A stretch of DNA of 32,419 bases from an uncultured Ruminococcus sp. (lineage in GTDB: Bacteria; Bacillota; Clostridia; Oscillospirales; Ruminococcaceae): the NCBI GenBank assembly GCA_902464115.1, contig CABQIF010000006.1, positions 1-32,419 on the forward strand. Reading direction: 5' to 3'. Position 1 is the stretch's first letter. Each line of letters begins with the position of its first letter. Position numbers and translations under genes: made by a program. The notes under the pieces are model-generated. The model did not search any database. It saw only the letters and a program-made list of their open reading frames with translations, and was not told where the DNA came from. Positions 15,103 through 23,541 of the stretch are shown one piece after another.

Positions 15103-16758
15103 TTACTTGGTAGATTTAGAAGTGGTTTCAGAAGATTCTGTATTAGAATCAGTGTCAGATTCCTGCGGCAGGGTACTATGTCCAAACTGATGGGTCATCT
15201 GTGAATGAGACATATCTTCCAGAATGCTGACATAGTCCGGTTCTTCGGGTTCTTCCGGCTCTGGGTCAGGTTCTCGCTGAGAAAGCGGGATTTTGCGTTC
15301 CTGTTCGGCAGCCTCCAACGCTTCCTTGTCGGCAGCAGACAGCCGCTTTTTCTTGATGATCCGAACCAACAGGAAAATCAAAATCAATCCAGCGGTGCAG
15401 CCCAGCGAAATGCTGACGATCTTCACCCACGGGATTTGCAGGGACTTGAAGTTGATGCGGATGCCGTTGCTCCGGCTGCTGCTGATATATTTCGCAGCTG
15501 CTCCTTCATAGCCAGTCAGCAGGAATCCACTGACTGCAATGTTTTCTGTTTCATCGGAGGTGCTGCCGTCTGCATTGACTTTCTGTTGTTCGGTCACACC
15601 AAATGCAAAATCTCCGATTTGCGTGACTCGCTTCGGCAGGGTGACATCCATCAGCTGTTCACAGCAGAAAAATGCATAGCTGCCGATTTGCAGGGCATTG
15701 TCGGTTGCCTCTTCATCGCCTGCAAATAAGACGCTGGAGAGCGATTCACAGTCGGAAAACGCATGGTCTTGAATGACGGTGACGCTTTCTGGAATGGTGA
15801 TATTGGTCAGACTGGTGCAGTAGTCAAACGCTCCTGAACCAATCCATTCCAGCCCCTCTGGCAGGGTTACCGATTGCAGTGGTGCGGCGAAAAATGCACC
15901 ATCCGAAATCGTTTTCACACCATCCGGAACAGTGAAGGAAGTTCCTGTTTTGCCAGCCGGATAGAGGAACAATTCTGTGCCATCCTTGCTGTATAAAACG
16001 TTGTCCTGTAATTGATAGGTTGGGTGATTGGCGGAAATGTCAATGGTTTTGAGATTCCGACAGCCGACAAATGCCAAATAGCCCAAATCTGTCATCGTAT
16101 CTGGAATGGAGAACGACTCCAATGCGGAACAGTTTTGGAACATATAAGCGGACAGCGTTTCCAGTGTTTCCGGCAGGGTGATGGATTCTAGTGACGAGCA
16201 TCCCATAAAGGTCTGTTCGCCGAATTCGGTAACGCTGTCTGGGATTTCCATATCAGTCAGAGATGAGCAGTATGCAAATGCCATTCGTCCGATTTTAGTG
16301 ATCTGGTCGCCGAGTTGAATGTCTGTCAGAGCAGAGCAGCTTAAAAATGCCCCGTCTGGAATTTCTGTAATGCTGTCTGAGAGCGTAACACTTTGCAGCG
16401 ATGTACAGGACTGAAATGCACCATCACCAATTTCCGTAATGCCGTTTGGCATCGTGACAGATTGCAGGGCAGAACAGCCGGCAAATGCTTGGTCACCGAT
16501 GGAAACGACGGTATAGCCGTCAATTTTCGGCATAATACTGATGTTGGTAGCAGTTGTAATGCATCCTGTAACAGACACCTGCATATTTTTCAGGATGGTA
16601 TAGGTCAGCGTGCCATCATCGAATGTGCTGCCCTCTGTGACAGACTGTGATTTTCCGCTGGGGTCGCTGTTGCTGTCTGCGGCAAAGGCCGGAAAACTGG
16701 TCATCATTAGCAGACCTGCTGTCATGCATCCCAGAACGGATTGTTTCCATTGTTTCAT
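15103..16758 (-). CDS. BspA-type leucine-rich-repeat surface protein, third gene of LRR operon
   Basis: 551 residues. Signal peptide (1-27, ending AFA-AD); LRR_5 repeats of about 23 residues (pattern I..GAF..CSSL..I.LP.S.T.I) over about 50-420; one membrane helix (about 438-458, LGCTAGLILIFLLVRII); then a long cytoplasmic tail rich in Glu, Pro and Ser with a Gln/His segment. It carries the interruption motif DNVLYSKDGTELFLYPAG found once in each of the three paralogues. BspA-type LRR proteins mediate adhesion or protein binding. Retention is by membrane helix, not sortase. It starts at an ATGA overlap with the preceding gene. Partner or ligand unknown. Confidence 0.88.
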   Translation of the reverse strand: MKQWKQSVLGCMTAGLLMMTSFPAFAADSNSDPSGKSQSVTEGSTFDDGTLTYTILKNMQVSVTGCITTATNISIMPKIDGYTVVSIGDQAFAGCSALQSVTMPNGITEIGDGAFQSCTSLQSVTLSDSITEIPDGAFLSCSALTDIQLGDQITKIGRMAFAYCSSLTDMEIPDSVTEFGEQTFMGCSSLESITLPETLETLSAYMFQNCSALESFSIPDTMTDLGYLAFVGCRNLKTIDISANHPTYQLQDNVLYSKDGTELFLYPAGKTGTSFTVPDGVKTISDGAFFAAPLQSVTLPEGLEWIGSGAFDYCTSLTNITIPESVTVIQDHAFSDCESLSSVLFAGDEEATDNALQIGSYAFFCCEQLMDVTLPKRVTQIGDFAFGVTEQQKVNADGSTSDETENIAVSGFLLTGYEGAAAKYISSSRSNGIRINFKSLQIPWVKIVSISLGCTAGLILIFLLVRIIKKKRLSAADKEALEAAEQERKIPLSQREPDPEPEEPEEPDYVSILEDMSHSQMTHQFGHSTLPQESDTDSNTESSETTSKSTK

Positions 16759-18182
16759 GCGGCACCGCCCTTTCTCTTCTTTCGTACAACAAGAATCACC
16801 ACAATTGCAGCCACAACGACAACACCGCCGCCGATGCAGACCGGAACAACCCAGCTGTTTGAGCCGGCAGTTTCCGTTGCTGGAATCTTGTACTGAGAAA
16901 CATATTTTTTGATCTTGCTGTTTTTTCCGTAGGTCACGGAGAAATCCTTTACAACAGACGGGGAAGTATCATCCGATTCAGCATAGAGTCCAAATGCTCC
17001 ATCGCCCAATTCTTTGATACCGCTCGGCAAGGTCAGTTCGTGCAGTTCCAAACAGTTATAAAATGCCTGCTTGCCGATTTTGGTAACGGTATCCGGAATG
17101 GTGATGTTCTCCAGCCGAACGCAGGTATAAAAGGCAAAGTCGCCGATGCTGGTCAGCTGTTTCGGCAGCGTGATAGAAGTCAGTTCTGTGCAGTAGGTAA
17201 ATGTATTGTTTGGAATTTCCGTGATGCTGTCCGGAATGGTGATATTCGTTAGGGACTGGCAGTAAAAGAATACATCTTCGCCCAGTTCTTGAATGTTCTG
17301 GATGTCAATGCTCTTGAGGGATTTTGCACCGGTAAAGCTCCAGTCCTCCAGACGGGTGCAGCCATCCGGAACAACATAGTCTACCAAATCGCTATCATCT
17401 GGATACTTGATTAAAGTTGAGCCGTCCTTGCTGAACAGAACGCCGTCTATATCCTGATAATTCGGGTTGCTGTCTGCAACTTGAATTTCTTTCAGGGCAG
17501 AGCAGCCGTCAAAGACAAAATCTCCCAAAGTTGTGCAGGTTTCCGGAATGATGATGTCAGTCAGAGCAGAGCAGCCCTCAAAGGCATATGTTTCAATGGT
17601 TGCAATTTGGGAGAGATCAACGTCTTTGAGTGCGGTGCACTGATAAAACGCCTCTGAGCCAATGGTGTTCATGGATTCCGGAAATGAAACGGTTTCCAGT
17701 GCGGTGCAGCCGTAGAATGTACTGGTCGGCAGGGTGTTCAGGGTGCTTGGCAGCTTGACATCCGTCAGAGCAATGCAGGCTTCCATTGTGCCCTTGCCCA
17801 TAGAGGTGACAGAATCCGGAATCTCCAGCTTTTTCAGAACCGAGCAGCCATAAAAGGCACTGTCTTGAATGGTGGTGATGGTATCCGGCAGCGTCAGGGA
17901 TTCCAGCAGAAAGCACTGCGAGAATGCACCCTCCTGAATGCCGCTGATGGTCACGCCGTCCACTTCTGCCGGAACATCAACTGATGTGGCAGACTGAAAG
18001 CAGTTTGTCACCCAAGCTGTTCCATCGTCCTGCATATCCAGTGTAATATCATCTACAACCCAGTCGCCTTCGTTGGTAACGGGGTCAGTGCCGTCCTCCG
18101 CCCAAGCTGGAACGGCAAGTCCAGAGAGCAGCAGCATGCCGCTGAGGATGCCGCAGGCAGTCTGTTTCCATCGTGTCATCAT
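16755..18182 (-). CDS. BspA-type leucine-rich-repeat surface protein, second gene of LRR operon
   Basis: 475 residues. Signal peptide (ending AWA-ED near 29), then LRR_5 repeats from about 60 to 410, including the shared motif DGVLFSKDGSTLIKYPDD. A C-terminal membrane helix (VVPVCIGGGVVVVAAIVVILVV) is followed by only RKKRKGGAA, so unlike its neighbours it has almost no cytoplasmic tail. The start is the first of two adjacent ATGs (18182), 7 bases after GGAGG; its stop overlaps the next start. The gene is clearly a paralogue of the two flanking genes. A surface-exposed binding role is inferred from the family. Confidence 0.88.
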   Translation of the reverse strand: MMTRWKQTACGILSGMLLLSGLAVPAWAEDGTDPVTNEGDWVVDDITLDMQDDGTAWVTNCFQSATSVDVPAEVDGVTISGIQEGAFSQCFLLESLTLPDTITTIQDSAFYGCSVLKKLEIPDSVTSMGKGTMEACIALTDVKLPSTLNTLPTSTFYGCTALETVSFPESMNTIGSEAFYQCTALKDVDLSQIATIETYAFEGCSALTDIIIPETCTTLGDFVFDGCSALKEIQVADSNPNYQDIDGVLFSKDGSTLIKYPDDSDLVDYVVPDGCTRLEDWSFTGAKSLKSIDIQNIQELGEDVFFYCQSLTNITIPDSITEIPNNTFTYCTELTSITLPKQLTSIGDFAFYTCVRLENITIPDTVTKIGKQAFYNCLELHELTLPSGIKELGDGAFGLYAESDDTSPSVVKDFSVTYGKNSKIKKYVSQYKIPATETAGSNSWVVPVCIGGGVVVVAAIVVILVVRKKRKGGAA

Positions 18183-19462
18183 TCTGCATCCTCCGTTTGT
18201 TCGTCCTGTTTCTCGGTGGAAATTTCTTCGGATGGTGTTGCATCAGAATCGGAATTGGAATCAGAATCAGATTCTGTGGAATCCGGTTCGGTTTTCTTGC
18301 CGGAACGCAGTCCCAAAATCACCAGAATTGCTCCGATGACCAGTACCAGACCGCTGATTCCCAGCAGCAAATACTTGCTGTTGAAGCTGGACTTTTTGCT
18401 TTCGGAATCGGTCGAAGCAGCTGCTTCTGTTGTACCGCTGATTTCTTCTGAGCCGGAGAGATTTTCAGAATCCCGTCCGCCCCGTACTTGACTGGCATCC
18501 TGTACGGTGACAAAGGAGAAGCTATTTTTATAGTCATAGGTATCGTCGCTGTCGGTGGCGTACCGTTGTGCAGCTGTGCCAGACTGTCCGTAGATGACAA
18601 AGTTCTTGACAGCCGTGGTCATATCTACCTCATAGCCGAAGGCACTGTATCCGATTTCTTCCACAGTAGCAGGGATGGTGATATCCTTTAAGCCTGTTCC
18701 GGCGAAAGCAGCCTGTCCAATGGTAGTCAGGTTGTTCGGCAGAACGACTTCTGTCATGCCGGTGCAGCCGGCAAAAGTTGCATTGCCGATATAGGTCAGG
18801 CTGGATGGCAGCGTCCATTCTGTGATATTTTCGCAGTATGCAAAGGCATAGTCGCAGATTTCTACCACGCTGTCCGGAATAGCGATGTGGTCAATGTTGT
18901 CATAGGCAAAAACCCAGTCGTCAATATAGACTAAGCTGTCCGGCAGGGTGATTTCTTCGAGGTTGTTGCACTTGCCGAATGCAGCATAATAAAGCTCCTT
19001 GCAGCCGTCTGGTACGGTGTAGCTGGTGGCGGTTGCTGCTGGCGGATATGCCATCAGGCAATCATCTTTTGTGCGGAACAGAACGCCGTCTTTTGCGTAA
19101 TAGGTTTCGCTGTCGTCTGCCACTGCAAATTCTTTCAGGTTGTCGCAGTCGTAAAAGGCACTTTCTCCGATTTCTGTAATGGATGCCGGAATGGTGATTT
19201 TCTCCAAGGTGTCGCAGTTATAAAAAGTATCAGCGGAAATACCGGCAATGACTGTGCCATCCAATTCTTCTGGAATGGTGATTTCCTCGTCTTTGCCCGT
19301 GTAACCCGTGATATAGCCCTTTAAAGTTTCTTCGTCAACCTCATAGGTATAGTCGCCGCTGGTTCCGTCTGCTGCTGCCGGAATGGCAGAAACAACTGTA
19401 CCAACTGCCAGACTACCCAGCAGCAGAGAAGCGGAAAGAAGCGAAAAAAATGGATGTTTCAT
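18179..19462 (-). CDS. BspA-type leucine-rich-repeat surface protein, first gene of LRR operon
   Basis: 427 residues from the ATG at 19462; the frame is open 35 codons further but without signal-peptide character. Signal peptide ends near AAA-DG (about 32). LRR_5 repeats cover about 60-330, with the shared DGVLFRTKDDCLMAYPPA motif, then a Ser-rich spacer, a membrane helix (YLLLGISGLVLVIGAILVIL) and a highly acidic Ser/Asp/Glu cytoplasmic tail. The nearest GGAGG is 29 bases upstream, with a hairpin in between (see the separate leader entry). The stop overlaps the next start (ATGATGA). The acidic tail here and the Glu-rich tail of the third gene suggest an intracellular interaction surface; this is inference. 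Confidence 0.86.
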   Translation of the reverse strand: MKHPFFSLLSASLLLGSLAVGTVVSAIPAAADGTSGDYTYEVDEETLKGYITGYTGKDEEITIPEELDGTVIAGISADTFYNCDTLEKITIPASITEIGESAFYDCDNLKEFAVADDSETYYAKDGVLFRTKDDCLMAYPPAATATSYTVPDGCKELYYAAFGKCNNLEEITLPDSLVYIDDWVFAYDNIDHIAIPDSVVEICDYAFAYCENITEWTLPSSLTYIGNATFAGCTGMTEVVLPNNLTTIGQAAFAGTGLKDITIPATVEEIGYSAFGYEVDMTTAVKNFVIYGQSGTAAQRYATDSDDTYDYKNSFSFVTVQDASQVRGGRDSENLSGSEEISGTTEAAASTDSESKKSSFNSKYLLLGISGLVLVIGAILVILGLRSGKKTEPDSTESDSDSNSDSDATPSEEISTEKQDEQTEDAE

Positions 19463-19496
19463 AGGTGTGTTTCGTCCGGATGAAACGGACGCCTCC
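19463..19496 (-). promoter_or_regulatory. Leader hairpin between ribosome site and LRR operon start
   Basis: On the minus strand GGAGG (19496-19492) is followed directly by CGTCCG-7-CGGACG (19491-19473), then 10 bases to the ATG at 19462. The linear gap of 29 bases is too long, but folding of the hairpin would leave an ideal gap of about 10. An alternative pairing, GTTTC/GAAAC, overlaps it. Confidence 0.5.
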
Positions 19497-19574
19497 TGTC
19501 TTTCAAAAAATTTTAGCTGTAAATCCTCTTTTTCAAGAACGGTGCAGATCTCCCCGGAATCATGCATAAAATGC

Positions 19575-19602
19575 GGAGCAGGCAGCGGAAACCGCCTGCT
19601 CC
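19575..19602 (-). terminator. Weak terminator or processing hairpin after glmS
   Basis: A 9-bp stem GGAGCAGGC/GCCTGCTCC lies 18 bases after the glmS stop, but only GCATTTTATG follows, so termination may be partial. Some read-through into the LRR operon is possible. A poor promoter-like pair (TTGAAA and TAAAAT with a 15-bp spacer) at 19510-19536 is the only other candidate for LRR transcription. Confidence 0.55.
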
Positions 19603-19620
19603 ACGAGATGCAGATATTGT

Positions 19621-21444
19621 TTATTCCACCGTGACCGACTTTGCCAGATTTCTCGGCTTATCGACATCGTTTCCACGCAGAACCGATGTGTAGTATGCAA
19701 TCAATTGCAGCGGAACGACTGCGAGCATTGGCATCAGCAGGTCGTCAAAGTCCGGCAGTCCGAACTTGAGGTCAGCCACATCGGCATCCGGCTGATAGGT
19801 ATCCCGACAAACCAGAACCACCTTTGCACCTCTTGCCTTGACTTCCTTGATGTTGCTGATGGTCTTTTCAAACAATGCCTTCTGGGTTGCAACCGCAATG
19901 ACTGGCATGCCATCCGAGATTAAGGAAATTGTGCCGTGTTTCAGTTCGCCGGCTGCATAGGATTCTGAGTGAATGTAAGAGATTTCTTTCAGCTTCAGCG
20001 AGCCTTCCATACTCAAAGCGTAGTCCAAACCTCTGCCAATATAGAGCAGGCTGTCTGCGGTAATCAGTGAAGAGGCGATGAACTGGGTCTGTTCCTTATT
20101 CTTGAGAATTTCTGAAATGTAATCCGGTGTCTGCTGCAATTCTGCAACCAGTTTCCGGCATTCGGTTTCGTCAATTGTACCAGCTGCCAGAGCAAATTCA
20201 AATGCCAGCAGATACATGACAGCGATCTGCACCATGTAAGCTTTCGTCGATGCAACGGCAATTTCCGGGCCTGCGTGCGTGTAAATCAGCATATCGGCTT
20301 CCCGTGCAATGGAGCTGCCCTTTGCGTTGACAATGGCGAGGGTTTTTGCACCCCGGTTCTTTGCCAGCCGCATCGCTGCTAAGCTGTCAGCGGTTTCGCC
20401 GGACTGGGAAATGATAATCACCAAATCTTCTGCACTGAGAATCGGGTCACGGTACCGGAATTCAGAAGCGATGTCAACAGTAACGGGAATCCGTGCCAGC
20501 TTTTCAATGACATACTGTCCGACAACACCGGCGTGCATGGCAGTTCCGCAGGCAACGACAAAAATCCGGTGATACTGTTTCAGAGCCTCCGGTGTGATGT
20601 TGCATTCTTCCAGGTTTGGCAGACCATCCCGAATCCGAGGGGTGATCGTTGTTTTAATTGCAGTTGGCTGCTCATGGATCTCTTTCAGCATGAAATGTGC
20701 ATAGCCGCCCTTTTCTGCTGCATCCATATCCCAGTCAGCGGTTTTTCGTTCTTTCTGTACCTCTACGCCGTAGGCATCATATACTTTAACACCACTGTGA
20801 TCCAGAACGGCGATCTCTTCCTGTTCGAGCAGGTAATAATCCCGTGTATAGCGGAGGATTGCCGGAACGTCAGAAGCAATGAAACTTTCCTCCTTGCCCA
20901 ATCCGACAATCAGCGGGCTTTCTTTTCGAGTGGCATAGACCACATCCGGATGGTCGGCAAAGATAATGCCCAGAGCATAAGAACCTTCCAAGTCCCGAAT
21001 GGTGTTGGAGATGGTTTCAATCGGGCTGCCGTTATAGTTATAATCCAGCAGTCTTGCAACAACTTCTGTATCCGTATCACTGGCGAATGTCACGCCCTTT
21101 GCAGACAGATATTCTTTCAGCTCTTTATAGTTTTCGATAATGCCGTTATGAACAATGGTCACTCTGCCGCCCGTATGTGGATGAGAGTTGATGTCAGATG
21201 GTTCGCCATGGGTTGCCCAGCGAGTGTGTCCGATGCCAGCGTGTCCCTCTGGTCTGCCTTCCCGTTCCATTTTATGAATGAGGTCTGCTAATCTGCCCTT
21301 TGATTTTGCGACCTGAATATTGCCTGATTCTGAAAAAACAGCAATACCGGCTGAGTCATAGCCACGGTATTCCAGTTTGGTCAATCCGTTGATGAGGACA
21401 TCCGTACAGTTCCGGCTGCCTACATAACCTACGATTCCGCACAT
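19621..21444 (-). CDS. glmS: Glutamine-fructose-6-phosphate aminotransferase (isomerizing)
   Basis: 607 residues, full length for GlmS, the first committed enzyme of UDP-GlcNAc synthesis (fructose-6-P plus glutamine to glucosamine-6-P). Cys2 in MCGIVGYVG is the N-terminal nucleophile; the glutaminase domain includes GYDSAGIAV, GHTRWATHG and HNGIIENY. Two SIS sugar-isomerase domains follow (about 285-420 and 455-590) with SQSGETADS and SESYAAGELKHGT; the C-terminus ends KSVTVE as usual. It has its own TTGCAT/TATAAT promoter and a GGGAGG ribosome site. The leader is only about 30 bases, so the glmS ribozyme that controls this gene in many Firmicutes is absent; feedback control must be different. 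Confidence 0.97.
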   Translation of the reverse strand: MCGIVGYVGSRNCTDVLINGLTKLEYRGYDSAGIAVFSESGNIQVAKSKGRLADLIHKMEREGRPEGHAGIGHTRWATHGEPSDINSHPHTGGRVTIVHNGIIENYKELKEYLSAKGVTFASDTDTEVVARLLDYNYNGSPIETISNTIRDLEGSYALGIIFADHPDVVYATRKESPLIVGLGKEESFIASDVPAILRYTRDYYLLEQEEIAVLDHSGVKVYDAYGVEVQKERKTADWDMDAAEKGGYAHFMLKEIHEQPTAIKTTITPRIRDGLPNLEECNITPEALKQYHRIFVVACGTAMHAGVVGQYVIEKLARIPVTVDIASEFRYRDPILSAEDLVIIISQSGETADSLAAMRLAKNRGAKTLAIVNAKGSSIAREADMLIYTHAGPEIAVASTKAYMVQIAVMYLLAFEFALAAGTIDETECRKLVAELQQTPDYISEILKNKEQTQFIASSLITADSLLYIGRGLDYALSMEGSLKLKEISYIHSESYAAGELKHGTISLISDGMPVIAVATQKALFEKTISNIKEVKARGAKVVLVCRDTYQPDADVADLKFGLPDFDDLLMPMLAVVPLQLIAYYTSVLRGNDVDKPRNLAKSVTVE

Positions 21445-21479
21445 AATAAAGTGCCTCCCTTTTTGGTTTGATATGAATC

Positions 21480-21508
21480 ATTATAACACGTTGTCTTTAG
21501 AAATGCAA
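21480..21508 (-). promoter_or_regulatory. Promoter of glmS
   Basis: Minus strand: TTGCAT (21508-21503), 17-bp spacer, TATAAT (21485-21480), about 35 bp before the start codon. Confidence 0.85.
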
Positions 21509-21603
21509 GAAAAACGGGGGTGCTTTTCATCTCTTTTTCACAAAAAGGCAGAGATTCCATGCGAAATTTGGCAGCACATTTTTGAATTTACAGCCTGTTT
21601 CGC

Positions 21604-21634
21604 AAAAAAAGACCGCTGCGAGCCGGCGGCAGTC
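21604..21634 (-). terminator. Terminator after the feoA-like gene
   Basis: On the minus strand, GACTGCCGC pairs with GCAGCGGTC (one mismatch, one wobble), followed by T7. It begins 22 bases after the stop at 21657. Confidence 0.8.
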
Positions 21635-21656
21635 CTTTTTGTCATTGGTTGTAACA

Positions 21657-21911
21657 TTACGTGGAAATCGCAATTTGCACCAGAATCAATCGGGCATCCT
21701 GCTGCCGCAGGGCAATCCAAGTCCCCCGAACTTGCAGCAGCATCGGGCAGTGTTTCGGATTCCGCAGGCATTGGATGTTTGTTCCGGGGACAAGACCGAG
21801 GTCTTGCAGCCGCCGCTTCATCGCAGGTGCAGTGTGCAGGGCGTATAAGGTGCAAGTCGTTCCAGCTCGCAGGCGATGCAGCGGAATGGGAATCGGCCAG
21901 CGTTCTTCCAT
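21657..21911 (-). CDS. FeoA-domain protein
   Basis: 84 residues, the length of a stand-alone FeoA. The family pattern is visible: an N-terminal PLHRLRAGTTCTLYALHTAP, the hallmark RRLQDLGLVPGTNIQCLR, and the terminal strand TWIALRQQDARLILVQI. FeoA is a small SH3-like cytoplasmic protein that assists the FeoB ferrous iron transporter. No FeoB is next to it here, so it may serve a FeoB encoded elsewhere or another partner. AAGGAGG precedes the ATG by 9 bases. It is monocistronic, divergent from thyX and ended by a hairpin terminator. Confidence 0.85.
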   Translation of the reverse strand: MEERWPIPIPLHRLRAGTTCTLYALHTAPAMKRRLQDLGLVPGTNIQCLRNPKHCPMLLQVRGTWIALRQQDARLILVQIAIST

Positions 21912-22000
21912 TACGGTCGCCTCCTTTTTCTTACCATTCTATGCAAACAGGGCGGAAAACGTGAAGAAGTTCGCCGCCAGTTTGACAATGGCTTTTTGAT

Positions 22001-22029
22001 TTGACGAAACCGCAGAACTATGCTATAAT
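22001..22029 (+). promoter_or_regulatory. Promoter of the thyX-tmk gene run
   Basis: TTGACG (22001-22006), 17-bp spacer, TATAAT (22024-22029). The leader of about 30 bases contains AGGGAGGTG at 22052-22060. Confidence 0.87.
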
Positions 22030-22067
22030 GAAAACAATTTTGAATGTTTTTAGGGAGGTGTACCGTT

Positions 22068-22856
22068 TTGACGGTCACATTAATTTCGCACACTCCGCAG
22101 CCGGAGCAGATCATTGCCGCCGCTGCAAAATTATGTTATTCCGATACGACTGTAGAGGACTTGATGGACGGGCTTTCTGCGGAGCAGGCAGAAAAGTTTG
22201 TTGGCATGCTGGAAACCATGGGACATGAAAGCCCGGTGGAACATGTTACCTTTACGTTTGGCATTGCTGGCGTTTCCCGTTCGCTGCTGGCACAGATTAC
22301 CCGTCACCGGATTGCCTCATTTTCCGTGCAGAGTCAACGCTATGTGCGGAAGAATCAGTTCGCCTATGTGACACCGCCGGCAATTGCAGCCGATGAGGCA
22401 GCAGCTGCCCTGTATCATCAGACGATGGAACAGACTGTGCAGGCTTACAATGCATTGGCAGACCGCTTACAGGCAACCTATTATCCGCAGTTTTTAGCGG
22501 AGGGTTGCACCGAAAAGGCAGCTCGTTCCAAGGCAGAAAAGAAAGCAATTGAAGATGCTCGTTATGTTCTGCCGAACGCCTGTGAAACAAAAATGATGGT
22601 GACGATGAATGTTCGCAGCCTGCGGCACTTTTTCCAGTTACGCTGCTGCAATCGGGCACAGTGGGAAATTCGGGATTTGGCAACGCAGATGCTGAAACTT
22701 TGCTGCGAAGCAGCTCCGGCATTGTTCCGCCATGCAGGTCCAGCTTGCTGTCAGGGCGGATGTCCAGAGGGAAAGATGACCTGTGGACAGATGGCAGCCG
22801 TTCGGGAACGGTTCGCAGCATTGCACGCTGCACCGTCCACCGCAGAAACGAGGTGA
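22068..22856 (+). CDS. thyX: FAD-dependent thymidylate synthase
   Basis: 262 residues. ThyX makes dTMP from dUMP using methylene-THF, FAD and NADPH. The defining motif RHRxxSxxxxSxR is present as RHRIASFSVQSQR (about 79-91), with HESPVEHVTFTF upstream and NACETKMMVTMNVRSLRHFFQLR later. The C-terminus is Cys-rich (CCQGGCPEGKMTCG), a feature seen in clostridial ThyX proteins that may hold a metal. The start is TTG at 22068, 7 bases after AGGGAGGTG; the upstream in-frame ATG at 22044 lies before the ribosome site and is rejected. The next gene, tmk, follows after 4 bases, so dTMP synthesis and phosphorylation are coupled. Confidence 0.95.
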   Translation: MTVTLISHTPQPEQIIAAAAKLCYSDTTVEDLMDGLSAEQAEKFVGMLETMGHESPVEHVTFTFGIAGVSRSLLAQITRHRIASFSVQSQRYVRKNQFAYVTPPAIAADEAAAALYHQTMEQTVQAYNALADRLQATYYPQFLAEGCTEKAARSKAEKKAIEDARYVLPNACETKMMVTMNVRSLRHFFQLRCCNRAQWEIRDLATQMLKLCCEAAPALFRHAGPACCQGGCPEGKMTCGQMAAVRERFAALHAAPSTAETR

Positions 22857-22860
22857 GCGG

Positions 22861-23535
22861 ATGCCAAACGGAAAATTATTGGTCTTAGATGGATTGGACG
22901 GCAGCGGAAAGTCCACACAGTTTGAATTGCTGCAAACGGCACTGCAAAAGCAGGGCGTTTCGATTCAGGCAGTGAGCTTTCCGGATTATGACAGCCCTTC
23001 GGCTGCCTTGGTGAAGATGTATTTAAACGGCGAACTTTCCAATACGCCGGATGGCGTGAATGCCTATGCAGCATCCAGTTTTTATGCGGTTGACCGCTAT
23101 GCAAATTATCATTTGTACTGGGAGCAGGCATATCACAACGGAACTTGTATTTTAGCGAGCCGTTATACCACTTCCAACGCCATCTATCAGATGGGCAAGC
23201 TGCCAAAGAGCGAATGGGACAACTATTTGCAGTGGTTGGCAGAATATGAATATGGGCGGCTGGAGTTGCCAGAACCGGATACCGTGATCTATTTGGATAT
23301 GCCGGTATCGGTACAGCAAGCATTGCTCTCCAAACGCTATGGTGGCGATGCTGGAAAGAAAGATTTGCACGAAGCAGACATTGCCTTTCAGTTGCAGTGT
23401 CAGCAGGCGGCTTATTACGCAGCAGAAAAGCTGGGCTGGAAAGTGCTGCCGTGCAGCCGGAACGGTGAACCGCTGCCCGTGGAAACCATTCATCAGGAAC
23501 TGTTCCGCCATGTACAGACCAGTTGGGGGTTATAA
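22861..23535 (+). CDS. tmk: Thymidylate kinase
   Basis: 224 residues. It phosphorylates dTMP to dTDP. The P-loop GLDGSGKST lies at 10-18, the nucleotide-binding DRY motif in VDRYANYHLYW, and the LID-like segment SKRYGGDAGKKDLHEAD near 160. The strand LPEPDTVIYLDMPV is typical of the family. The ATG at 22861 follows GAGGTGAG and lies 4 bases after thyX. The pair forms a two-step dTDP module at the head of the gene run. Some ORF callers would extend it 26 codons upstream into thyX, which I reject. Confidence 0.93.
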   Translation: MPNGKLLVLDGLDGSGKSTQFELLQTALQKQGVSIQAVSFPDYDSPSAALVKMYLNGELSNTPDGVNAYAASSFYAVDRYANYHLYWEQAYHNGTCILASRYTTSNAIYQMGKLPKSEWDNYLQWLAEYEYGRLELPEPDTVIYLDMPVSVQQALLSKRYGGDAGKKDLHEADIAFQLQCQQAAYYAAEKLGWKVLPCSRNGEPLPVETIHQELFRHVQTSWGL

Positions 23536-23541
23536 AAAAAC

